DNA of 64,000 nt from an uncultured Oceanospirillales bacterium (lineage in GTDB: Bacteria; Pseudomonadota; Gammaproteobacteria; Xanthomonadales; SZUA-36), in the NCBI GenBank assembly GCA_913055655.1, contig CAJXKA010000002.1, forward strand, positions 372,001 through 436,000. Direction: 5' to 3'. This document shows, in pieces, positions 17,440 to 24,507 of the stretch (the first letter of the stretch is position 1; every line of letters begins with the position of its first letter). The position numbers and the translations under genes are program-made. The notes beneath the pieces are model-generated. The model was not told where the DNA came from. It saw nothing but the letters and a program-made list of their open reading frames with translations, and made no database searches.

Positions 17440-18057
17440 ATGCTGAAAACAATGACTCGCGCCTCGGCGCTTACCCTGGTCACGATGCTCGTGGCCGGCT
17501 GCAGCTGGTTCAAGGACCGGCCACCTGAATACCTGGAAGCCGCCGAAGCACCTCGCGTGGAAGTGCCGGAGGGCCTGGACTCGCCCCAGTACACCAGCCC
17601 GGTGTTGATCACCGCGCCCGAGATGCGCAAGCCCGAGGGCGATGAGCTCAACCCGGCGCCGCCGCGCGTGGTGAACACGGGCGGCCAGGGCCAGACCGAT
17701 GCCTTCATGGCCTGGTCGGCCGCAGGCGCCTACCTGCAGGTGAACTACGGCACCGACGAAGTGGCCCAGCGGCTGGGCGACTCGATTCGCGCGTCCGACA
17801 TGGACCTGCTTTCCGAGGGCGGCGAAGGCGCATATCGATTTGAGTACAGCCACAACCCTTCAGATCCGCGTGCCTGGTGGCAGAAAATGGCGTTCTGGAC
17901 CGGCGGCAAGATCCCGAACTACTCCGGCGTGTACCGCACGCGGATCGAGCCGGACGGCACGGGCACCCGCGTCTACCTGGTCGAGGACACCGGCCAGCCC
18001 GCTTCCACCGGCGCCGCCGAGCACGTACTGGGGATCTTCATGGAGGACCTGGGATGA
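17440..18057 (+). CDS. bamC: BamC-like outer-membrane lipoprotein
   Basis: Probable lipoprotein subunit of the beta-barrel assembly machine. The signal peptide ends in the lipobox LVAGC ([20 protein letters not shown]), followed by a long proline-rich unstructured stretch, as in BamC. At 205 residues it is far shorter than E. coli BamC (344). Only one helix-grip-like domain is visible ([15 protein letters not shown] to the end), so one of the usual two seems absent. The assignment rests on the lipobox, the region after it and the conserved dapA neighbour. It overlaps fdxA by four bases. Confidence 0.78.
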   Translation: MLKTMTRASALTLVTMLVAGCSWFKDRPPEYLEAAEAPRVEVPEGLDSPQYTSPVLITAPEMRKPEGDELNPAPPRVVNTGGQGQTDAFMAWSAAGAYLQVNYGTDEVAQRLGDSIRASDMDLLSEGGEGAYRFEYSHNPSDPRAWWQKMAFWTGGKIPNYSGVYRTRIEPDGTGTRVYLVEDTGQPASTGAAEHVLGIFMEDLG

Positions 18058-18377
18058 CGTTTGTCGTCACCGAGGCCTGCATCAAGTGCCGTTATACCGA
18101 CTGCGTGGAAGTCTGCCCCGTGGACTGTTTCCACGCCGGGCCCAACTTCCTGGTCATCGACCCCGACGAGTGCATCGACTGCACGCTGTGCGAACCCGAG
18201 TGCCCGGTCGAGGCCATCTATCCCGAAGATGACCTGCCCGACGGCCAGTCGCATTTCATCGAACTCAACGCCGAGCTCTCGCGCATCTGGCCCGTGATCA
18301 CCGAAATGGAGGCCGCGCCCGAAGACGCCGATGAGTGGGCGGAAAAATCCGACAAACTCAACCTCCTGGAGCGCTGA
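18054..18377 (+). CDS. fdxA: 7Fe ferredoxin FdxA
   Basis: Small soluble electron carrier with one 3Fe-4S and one 4Fe-4S cluster. The 107-residue protein has cysteines C9, C17, C21 and C25 ([19 protein letters not shown]), and C40, C43, C46 and C50 ([20 protein letters not shown]). This arrangement is typical of the Azotobacter FdI/FdxA family. A GGAGG ribosome site precedes the ATG at 18054, which overlaps the bamC stop. The start is chosen there because the first cysteine motif begins at residue 9. Confidence 0.95.
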   Translation: MTFVVTEACIKCRYTDCVEVCPVDCFHAGPNFLVIDPDECIDCTLCEPECPVEAIYPEDDLPDGQSHFIELNAELSRIWPVITEMEAAPEDADEWAEKSDKLNLLER

Positions 18378-18378
18378 G

Positions 18379-18513
18379 GCGCTTCGTTGAGGGGGTTGTC
18401 GCGGGTGTCGGGCAACCGGGAACCGCTGTGAATACATCCATGTACGCTCCTCGGCGGCATCCCTGCCGCCGAAGTTCCCGGTTGCCCGACACCCGCGACA
18501 ACCACGAAGCGCC
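18379..18513. repeat. Giant inverted repeat 1 with 52-base core
   Basis: A perfect 29-bp inverted repeat, 18394-18422 and 18475-18503, encloses a 52-base loop (18423-18474) that itself has a GC hairpin (CGGCGG...CCGCCG). The stem extends outward after a small bulge through GGCGCTTCGT (18379-18388) and ACGAAGCGCC (18504-18513). It begins right after the fdxA stop and would make a very stable RNA hairpin, so it may end the dapA-bamC-fdxA transcript. Confidence 0.9.
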
Positions 18514-18538
18514 CAGCCAATGTTTGGGGGTGGGGCGG

Positions 18539-18750
18539 CTTTCCCGTTCCGTTTTCCCACCCCGAACGTTCGCTGCACGGCAGTCCTGTTTGGGGGTATT
18601 CGCCCTTGCAGGACTTTCGGCGGCACGGATGCCGCCGATAAGCGCCCAGGGACGGGTTCACAGCGTGTCCTGCAAGGGCGAATACCCCCAAACAGGACGG
18701 CCGACGAAGCAACGAGCACCGGTTGGTAAAAAGATAACGGAACGGGAAAG
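18539..18750. repeat. Giant inverted repeat 2 with related 52-base core, bounded by 15-bp inverted repeats
   Basis: A perfect 32-bp inverted repeat (18583-18614 with 18667-18698) surrounds a 52-base loop (18615-18666). On the minus strand that loop matches the loop of repeat 1 at 41 of 52 positions without gaps. The whole is bounded by a second perfect inverted repeat of 15 bases (CTTTCCCGTTCCGTT at 18539-18553, complement at 18736-18750). The outer half ends one base before the CCA of tRNA-Glu. Open frames through it are not considered genes. Confidence 0.9.
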
Positions 18751-18751
18751 G

Positions 18752-18826
18752 TGGCGCTCCCTACGAGAATCGAACTCGTGTTTCAGCCTTGAGAGGGCCG
18801 CGTCCTAACCGCTAGACGAAGGGAGC
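18752..18826 (-). tRNA. tRNA-Glu (CTC)
   Basis: On the minus strand the gene runs from GCTCCCT to AGGGAGC G CCA, with the CCA encoded. The anticodon stem CGGCC/GGCTG (one G-T pair) holds loop CTCTCAA, so the anticodon is CTC, reading GAG. The T arm contains GTTCGATTC. It is divergent from pcnB. Confidence 0.95.
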
Positions 18827-18929
18827 GTCGTAAACCTTGCCGCGCGGGAGCCCGCACGGGGGCGCACATGGTAAACTAGCGCGCCAACTTCATCAATCAT
18901 TCCGAACAACCCGGCCAGGCGACCCCGTC

Positions 18930-20249
18930 GTGGCCACAGCACGGCAGGACGCCGCCATCAGTACACCCCTAATCATCACACCCGAACAGCACGGCATCGA
19001 TGCCCGCCAGCTGTGCAGCAGCGCCACCGAGGTGGTGGAGCGCCTGCAGCAGGCCGGCTTCGAGGCCTATATTGTCGGCGGCAGCGTCCGAGACCTGCTG
19101 CTGGGCAAATCCCCCAAGGATTTCGACGTCGCCACTGACGCCACGCCGGAGCAGGTCAAGGACGTTTTTCCGCGTGCGCGAATCATTGGCCGGCGATTCC
19201 GCCTGGCGCACGTGCGCATTCGCGGCTCGCTGGTCGAGGTCGCCACGTTCCGCGGCCCGAGCGGCGGTAACGACGACCACGTCACCGACGCGGGACGCAT
19301 CCTGCGCGACAACGTCTGGGGCAGCGTGGAAGAGGACGCGGTCCGGCGCGATTTCACGATCAATGCACTGTTCATGGACCCGGTATCCGGCGATATCCAG
19401 GATTATGTCGGGGGCTACGAGGACCTGGTCGCGCGGCGACTGAAGCTGATCGGCGACCCGGTGACCCGTTACCGCGAGGACCCGGTGCGACTGCTGCGCG
19501 CGGCGCGTTTTGTGGCCAAGCTCGGGTTGGAACTCGACCCGGACACCGAGGCGCCCATCCGCGAGATGGCGGACACGCTGGAGGCGATTCCGCCGGCGCG
19601 CCTGTTCGAGGAGGTCTGCAAGCTGTTCCTGACCGGGCACGCGATGCGCACGCTGGAGTCGCTGCAGCGGTTCTGCCTGACGCAGACGCTGTTCCCGGTG
19701 CTGGAAGACGGCAACAAGCCCGGCCAGGCGAACATCATCGACCTGACCTGGCAGGCCATGAAGAACACGGACGACCGCATCGCGAAGGAGATGTCGGTGA
19801 CGCCGGCGTTCCTGGTGGCGGCATTGCTGTGGCAGCCGGTTCGCGACCGCGCCGAGGCGTACCAGGAAGACGGCGCCTCCGAATACCAGTCGCTGGAGCG
19901 GGCGGCCGACGAAGTGGTCTATGAGCAGGTCCAGCGAACCGCCATTCCAAGGCGATTCAGTTCGGTAACGCGGCAGATCTGGCTGAACCAGGCCCGGTTG
20001 CGGCGCACGCGCGGCAAGCGCGCGCTGTCGATACTGCGGCAACCCCGGTTTCGTGCATCCTATGATTTCCTGGAGTTGCGGGCGCACGAAGACGCGAGCC
20101 TGTCCGAGCTGGTGGTGTTCTGGACTGAGGCCCAGAACGATCCGGAACTGCAGGCACAGGTCCAGGTGGAAGCGCCACCGAAACGTCGCCGCCGACGCCG
20201 CGGTGGCCGGCGTCGGCGCAAGCCTGCCGCGGACTCATCAGGCGGCTGA
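18930..20249 (+). CDS. pcnB: Poly(A) polymerase I
   Basis: Adds 3' poly(A) tails that mark RNAs for decay. The nucleotidyltransferase head has VGGSVRDLLLG and KDFDVATDATPEQVKDVFP with the catalytic acidic pair. RRDFTINALFMDPVSGDIQDY follows, then the RNA-binding/neck region with RYREDPVRLLRAARFVAKLG. The protein ends in an arginine-rich tail (RRRRRRGGRRRRKP), typical of long PcnB and probably RNA-binding. Start chosen at GTG 18930, because IITPEQHGIDARQL aligns with the early part of E. coli PcnB. The frame is open to 18837, which runs close to the divergent tRNA-Glu. It is four bases from folK. Confidence 0.93.
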   Translation: MATARQDAAISTPLIITPEQHGIDARQLCSSATEVVERLQQAGFEAYIVGGSVRDLLLGKSPKDFDVATDATPEQVKDVFPRARIIGRRFRLAHVRIRGSLVEVATFRGPSGGNDDHVTDAGRILRDNVWGSVEEDAVRRDFTINALFMDPVSGDIQDYVGGYEDLVARRLKLIGDPVTRYREDPVRLLRAARFVAKLGLELDPDTEAPIREMADTLEAIPPARLFEEVCKLFLTGHAMRTLESLQRFCLTQTLFPVLEDGNKPGQANIIDLTWQAMKNTDDRIAKEMSVTPAFLVAALLWQPVRDRAEAYQEDGASEYQSLERAADEVVYEQVQRTAIPRRFSSVTRQIWLNQARLRRTRGKRALSILRQPRFRASYDFLELRAHEDASLSELVVFWTEAQNDPELQAQVQVEAPPKRRRRRRGGRRRRKPAADSSGG

Positions 20250-20252
20250 GCA

Positions 20253-20762
20253 GTGCCCGGCAAGCCTGCCTGGATTGGCCTCGGCGGCAACCAGGGGGAC
20301 CGCGAAGCGTTGCTGGCAGAGGCTGTTCGGCAGGTCGCGGCAGCGGACGGTGTCAAGGTCGTCAAACAATCTTCGATCTATGAAACCGAGCCCTGGGGAG
20401 AGCCTGACCAGCCGCCGTTCCTGAACGCGGTCATCGAGGTGCTGACCACGCAGCCACCGGGTGACCTGCTGGATCGCCTGCTCGCCATCGAGGCCGGGCT
20501 TGGGCGTCGCCGGAATGGAAAGCGCTGGGGGCCACGGCCAATCGACCTGGACCTGCTGGTCTACGCGGGCCTGCAGATTTGTTCGCCGGCCCTGGAGGTG
20601 CCGCACCCACGTCTCGCACAACGCGCCTTTGTCCTGGTGCCGCTTGCGGAGATTGCGCCCGGGCTCGAGGTCCCCGGCCAGGGCCTGGTGGAACAGTTGC
20701 TGTCGGCTGTTGACGTGCGGACCGTGCGCCAGGTCGTTGCAAAAGGGCGACCCGGAGAATAA
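20253..20762 (+). CDS. folK: 2-amino-4-hydroxy-6-hydroxymethyldihydropteridine pyrophosphokinase
   Basis: Folate pathway enzyme that transfers pyrophosphate from ATP to hydroxymethyl-dihydropterin. The 169-residue HPPK shows WIGLGGNQGDREALL at the N-terminus, SSIYETEPWG, the FLNAVIEV substrate strand and the signature RWGPRPIDLDLLVY. VPHPRLAQRAFVLVPL gives the late ATP-site residues. GTG start at 20253, three bases after the pcnB stop, the same gene pair as in E. coli. Normal length. Confidence 0.96.
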   Translation: MPGKPAWIGLGGNQGDREALLAEAVRQVAAADGVKVVKQSSIYETEPWGEPDQPPFLNAVIEVLTTQPPGDLLDRLLAIEAGLGRRRNGKRWGPRPIDLDLLVYAGLQICSPALEVPHPRLAQRAFVLVPLAEIAPGLEVPGQGLVEQLLSAVDVRTVRQVVAKGRPGE

Positions 20763-20775
20763 ATGATGACGTGGG

Positions 20776-20915
20776 TTGCTTTTTTGCCAGTTAGTGGTAT
20801 TATTACAACCAGTCTTGGCAAATTTACAACGTTTGTTAAGACCGCAGGGCGCGAAAGACGGATACATCACTCCAAAAGCCTACCTCTCCCCAGATTTGGG
20901 GAGAGGTTTTTTTTT
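20776..20915 (+). ncRNA. Candidate small RNA or 3'-UTR transcript between folK and pgi
   Basis: Just after folK there is a promoter-like pair, TTGCTT (20776-20781), 16 bases, TATTAT (20798-20803), and a strong intrinsic terminator at 20883-20915. A transcript from about 20810 would be roughly 100 bases, in AT-richer DNA than the neighbours, with no convincing open frame. TTGCCA (20784-20789) and TGGCAA (20816-20821) form an inverted repeat straddling the -10, like an operator. I do not recognise a known RNA family. It may instead be only the folK 3' end. Confidence 0.45.
20883..20915 (+). terminator. Intrinsic terminator after folK
   Basis: CCTCTCCCC (20883-20891) and GGGGAGAGG (20898-20906) form a 9-bp stem with a 6-base loop, followed by nine T residues (20907-20915). 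A textbook Rho-independent terminator. Confidence 0.95.
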
Positions 20916-21075
20916 GGGCGTTTGAAAACGCCGCAAACACCCTCGGTAACCCTTATTAATCAAATGTTTACGCCATGTGCGCCGGCGTGGCGCGTGCCTG
21001 CGCGCGCGTGGTGGTATACATTCTGCGTGTATCATGTCCGGTCGTTTTCACCTACAGCAGGAATATTTGCCAATC
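20916..21075 (+). other. pgi upstream region
   Basis: 160 bases between the terminator and pgi. It has a small palindrome GGCGTTTGAAAACGCC (20917-20932). TATACA and TGTATC in the last 60 bases form an inverted pair near the expected promoter. AGGA lies 13 bases before the pgi ATG. No gene is supported. Confidence 0.5.
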
Positions 21076-22698
21076 ATGACGCCTGAAAACCACACGGGGC
21101 AGGAACTGACTCCCGAAACGCTCGATTTGTTGCATAAAAACCACAGCCGCTTGTCCGCGGGTGGCCTGCCGGCATTGCTGGATGATGAGGCCCGGTTCCA
21201 CTCGTTCAGCGAGTCGCTGGAAGGCCTGCTGTTCGACTTCAGTCGAGTCCTGCTGGACCAGGAAACGTTGGAGGTGCTGATGGAAGGCGCCCGGGCCAGC
21301 GGCCTGGAAGCGCGCCGCGATGCGCTGTTCGCCGGTGAAAACGTCAACGCCACGGAGCAGCGCCCGGCGCTGCACATGGCCCTGCGCAGCCCGGACGTGC
21401 TTGCCAACGCGGGAGGCGAAGAAGCCGCCAGGGTCACGGCCGCCATGAATACCATGTTCGAATGGGCGGACGAATTGCATGAAGGCGAACTGCCCGGGTC
21501 GCCAGGTGAGAAAGTCCGCCACATCATTCACGTGGGTATCGGCGGCTCGTTGCTGGGTACGCAACTGGTCTGCGAAGCGCTCGATCGCGGCACCTCACCA
21601 CTGACCGTGCATTTCCTCGGCTCCGTGGACGCGGTCCTGCGGGAAAGACTGATCCGGGAACTGGATCCGGCCGAGACCATGGTGGTGCTGGTGTCGAAGA
21701 GTTTCAGCACCGGCGACACCCTGTTGCACGGTCGTCGACTGCGCGACTGGCTGGCCCGCAACCTGGGCGATGAGCAGGGCGCGAAACGCCTGTTCGCCGT
21801 CACCAGCCAGGTCGAACGCGCCGGTAAGTTCGGCATCGCGCCGGAGCGCCTGCTGTACTTTTCCGACTGGGTGGGCGGGCGTTACTCCCTGTGGTCGCCG
21901 GTCAGCCTTTCGGCCGCGGGCGTGCTGGGCTCACACGCGTTCCGCGAAATGCTGGCGGGCGCCGCGCGCATGGACCGGCATTTCCGCGAGGCGCCGATGG
22001 ACGAAAACCTGCCGATGCTCTACGGCCTCATCGGCGCCTGGCATCGCAATATCTGTGGCTACCCGGCCTGGGGCGTCATGGCCTATGACCAGCGCCTGCG
22101 GCTGCTGCCGGCCTGGATGCAGCAACTGGTGATGGAATCGAACGGCAAATCCGTCACCCAGGACGGCCGCCCCGCGCCACTGGCGACCGCGCCGGTCGTG
22201 TTCGGCGAAACCGGCACCGAGGCACAGCACTCCGTGTTCCAGGCCATGCACCAGGGCAGCGACGTGGTGCCGCTCAACTTTATCGGCGTCGTCCGGCCGG
22301 ACCACGACGACCGCGAAGCGCATAACGAACTGCTGGCGAACCTGTTCGCCCAGCTCGAAGCCCTGGCCAAGGGGCGAGACGCCGAGGCGACCCGCGCCGA
22401 AGTGGGCGAGATCGACGACGCAATGCTGGCGCAGCGAACCTTCGCCGGCAGCCGGCCGTCGGAACTGATCATGCTTGACCGCCTGGACCCCAAGCGCCTG
22501 GGCATGCTGCTCGCACTCTATGAGCACAAGGTGTTTGTCGAAAGCGTGCTCTGGAACATCAATGCCTTTGACCAGTGGGGCGTCGAACTCGGCAAGACCC
22601 TGGCGCCCGGCATCCAGGCCGCGCTGGCCGGCAAGGCCGTAGCGCCCGGCGGGCTCGAGGCGTTGCTGGATCACGTTGCCCGCGTGCGGGGGCAGTAG
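21076..22698 (+). CDS. pgi: Glucose-6-phosphate isomerase
   Basis: Interconverts glucose-6-phosphate and fructose-6-phosphate. The 540-residue protein has the family's phosphate-binding stretch VGIGGSLLGTQLV and VLVSKSFSTGDT. GGRYSLWSPVSLSAAGVLGS lies in the active-site region. MESNGKSVTQDGRPA and VFGETGTEAQHSVFQAMHQG contain the catalytic Glu and the sugar-binding residues. The last catalytic Lys lies in WNINAFDQWGVELGK. Start at ATG 21076 (MTPENHTGQE); the frame runs open to 20977 but the extra 33 residues are unlike any isomerase N-terminus. It ends just before the octamer repeat array at 22702. Confidence 0.96.
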   Translation: MTPENHTGQELTPETLDLLHKNHSRLSAGGLPALLDDEARFHSFSESLEGLLFDFSRVLLDQETLEVLMEGARASGLEARRDALFAGENVNATEQRPALHMALRSPDVLANAGGEEAARVTAAMNTMFEWADELHEGELPGSPGEKVRHIIHVGIGGSLLGTQLVCEALDRGTSPLTVHFLGSVDAVLRERLIRELDPAETMVVLVSKSFSTGDTLLHGRRLRDWLARNLGDEQGAKRLFAVTSQVERAGKFGIAPERLLYFSDWVGGRYSLWSPVSLSAAGVLGSHAFREMLAGAARMDRHFREAPMDENLPMLYGLIGAWHRNICGYPAWGVMAYDQRLRLLPAWMQQLVMESNGKSVTQDGRPAPLATAPVVFGETGTEAQHSVFQAMHQGSDVVPLNFIGVVRPDHDDREAHNELLANLFAQLEALAKGRDAEATRAEVGEIDDAMLAQRTFAGSRPSELIMLDRLDPKRLGMLLALYEHKVFVESVLWNINAFDQWGVELGKTLAPGIQAALAGKAVAPGGLEALLDHVARVRGQ

Positions 22699-22701
22699 CT
22701 T

Positions 22702-22898
22702 GGTGAAACGGTGAAACGGCGGAACGGCGGAACGGTGAGACGGTGAAACGGTGAAACGGTGAAACGGTTGGGAAAACAAAAAGATACTTGACAGTTGGTC
22801 GGCAAGGTCACAGCCTTTTCCGTCTCACCGTCTCACCGTCTCACCGTCTCACCGTCTCACCGTCTCACCGTCTCACCGTCTCACCGTCTCACCGTCCT
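22702..22898. repeat. Facing arms of 8-base tandem repeats between pgi and the HerA-like gene (array C)
   Basis: Left arm: eight units of GGTGAAAC (variants GGCGGAAC, GGTGAGAC) at 22702-22765. A spacer of about 54 bases contains GATACTTGACAG. Right arm: nine identical units of CCGTCTCA (complement TGAGACGG) at 22820-22891, then a partial unit. The right arm overlaps the stop codon (22889-22891) of the convergent minus-strand gene. Left-arm and right-arm units are near-complementary, so a long hairpin could form. Confidence 0.93.
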
Positions 22899-24349
22899 TT
22901 CAGCACCCCCATCAACCCACGCGAGAGTTCCTTCCCCAGCCAGGTACCGAAGCTGCGGGCGGTGCTCTTGAACATGGCTTCGAGTGGGGAATCGCCTCGG
23001 CGGGTGGGCTTCTTCACAGGTTTCGAGTTTTTTTCAGCCGCGGCTTCTTCGGCGGCCGCTGCGGCTTTCTCCGCACGGGCCTTCAGCATCTCGGCGGCGG
23101 ATTCGCGATTGACCGCGGTGTCGTACTTGGTGCCCAGGGCGCTGGTGGCCATCCACTCGGCACGTTCTTCCTCGCTGGCGGGGCCGATGCGCGAGGTCGG
23201 CGGGCGGATCAGCACCTGGTCGACCACTGATGGCACGCCGTCTTCGTCCAGCGTTGAGACCAGGCCTTCGCCGACACCCAGCTGCGTGATCACCGTCTCG
23301 GTATCCAGCGCGGGGTTCTGGCGGAATGATTCCGCGGCCACTTTCACGGCACGGCGCTCGCGTGGGGTGTAAGCGCGAAGCGCGTGCTGGACGCGGTTGC
23401 CGAGCTGGCCCAGTACCGTGTCCGGCACATCGGTGGGGTTCTGGGTGATGAAATAGACGCCGACGCCCTTCGAGCGGACCAGGCGGACGATCTGCTCGAC
23501 TTTCTCCAGCAAGGCCTTCGGGGCATGGTCGAAGAGCAGGTGGGCCTCGTCGAAGAAAAACACCAGCGTGGGGTGATCGGGGTCGCCGACTTCCGGCAGG
23601 CGTTCGAACAGCTCAGAAAGCAGCCAGAGCAGCACGGTGGCGTACATCCGTGGCTGCTGGATCAGGCGGTTGGCGGCCAGGACGTTGATACGGCCGCGAC
23701 CGTCGTCTTCGGTCACCAGCAGGTCCTCCAGTTCCAGTGCGGGTTCGCCGAAGAACAGTTCGCCGCCCTGGTCTTCGAGCACCAGCAGGCGGCGCTGGAT
23801 GGCGGCGACCGAGGCGACGCTGATATTGCCGTACTGCAGTGACAGCTCGGCCCGGTTTTCACCGACAAAGCGCAGCAGTTGCTGCAGGTCTTCCAGGTCC
23901 AGCAGCAGCAGGCCCTGCTCGTCGGCCACCCGGAAGGCGATATTGAGAATGCCCTCCTGCGTGTCATTCAGTTCCATCAGGTTGGCCAGCAGTAACGGGC
24001 CCATTTCCGAGATCGTGGCGCGAATGGGGTGGCCCCAGTGGCCGTTGATGTCCCAGAACGTCACCGGCCAGCTGCTGGCGGCGAAATCGGGGATGCCGAT
24101 GGCCTCAAGGCGCTCGTCGATTTTCGGGTGCGGCGCGATGGGTTTGCAGAGCCCCGAGAGGTCGCCTTTGACATCCGCCAGGAACACCGGCGTGCCGATG
24201 CGTGAGAACCCCTCGGCCAGCACCTGAAGCGTGACGGTCTTGCCGGTACCCGTGGCGCCGGCCACCAGGCCGTGCCGGTTGCCCAGCGCCGGCAGCAGGT
24301 AGCGCTTCTCTCCGCCCTTGCCGATCAGGATGGGTTCGATTTCGCTCAT
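22889..24349 (-). CDS. HerA-like P-loop ATPase (YjgR/DUF853 family)
   Basis: Predicted ATPase of the HerA/FtsK superfamily, 486 residues. The Walker A is GATGTGKT at residues 31-38 and the Walker B-like strand is TLVFFFDEAHLLFDHA. FITQNPTDVPDTVLGQLGNR is the sensor-type region. A charged, alanine-rich linker near residues 415-445 (AEKAAAAAEEAAAEKNSKP) precedes the small C-terminal amphipathic domain. E. coli YjgR is the closest named relative; its cellular role is not established. The stop is supplied by the repeat array. Divergent from leuS. Confidence 0.88.
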   Translation of the reverse strand: MSEIEPILIGKGGEKRYLLPALGNRHGLVAGATGTGKTVTLQVLAEGFSRIGTPVFLADVKGDLSGLCKPIAPHPKIDERLEAIGIPDFAASSWPVTFWDINGHWGHPIRATISEMGPLLLANLMELNDTQEGILNIAFRVADEQGLLLLDLEDLQQLLRFVGENRAELSLQYGNISVASVAAIQRRLLVLEDQGGELFFGEPALELEDLLVTEDDGRGRINVLAANRLIQQPRMYATVLLWLLSELFERLPEVGDPDHPTLVFFFDEAHLLFDHAPKALLEKVEQIVRLVRSKGVGVYFITQNPTDVPDTVLGQLGNRVQHALRAYTPRERRAVKVAAESFRQNPALDTETVITQLGVGEGLVSTLDEDGVPSVVDQVLIRPPTSRIGPASEEERAEWMATSALGTKYDTAVNRESAAEMLKARAEKAAAAAEEAAAEKNSKPVKKPTRRGDSPLEAMFKSTARSFGTWLGKELSRGLMGVLKGR

Positions 24350-24507
24350 CGTTGATGACTCCCCGTGTGGATGCGCGTCAGCTTAGTCAGTCGCGCGTGA
24401 ATGCGCCAGCTTCGCGCCCGAACGCATACCTTTCCGGTCATGCGCGGGTTAAGATGCCCGTTTTGGCGGCGCCGGTCGTGGCGCCGCGCCGAAATCCAGA
24501 TTGAGAC

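Noticed and set aside
18335..18808. Open frame of 157 codons across the two giant hairpins
   Set aside because: It runs through inverted repeats and the complement of tRNA-Glu, overlaps the fdxA end and has repetitive, repeat-derived translation. Spurious.
18752..18826. tRNA-associated genomic island next to tRNA-Glu
   Set aside because: No integrase, no attachment-site duplicate of the tRNA 3' end and normal core genes on both sides.
22788..23372. Open frame of 194 codons starting in the octamer array
   Set aside because: Antisense to the HerA-like gene, with a translation of repeated SPSHRLTV units. Product of the repeat only.
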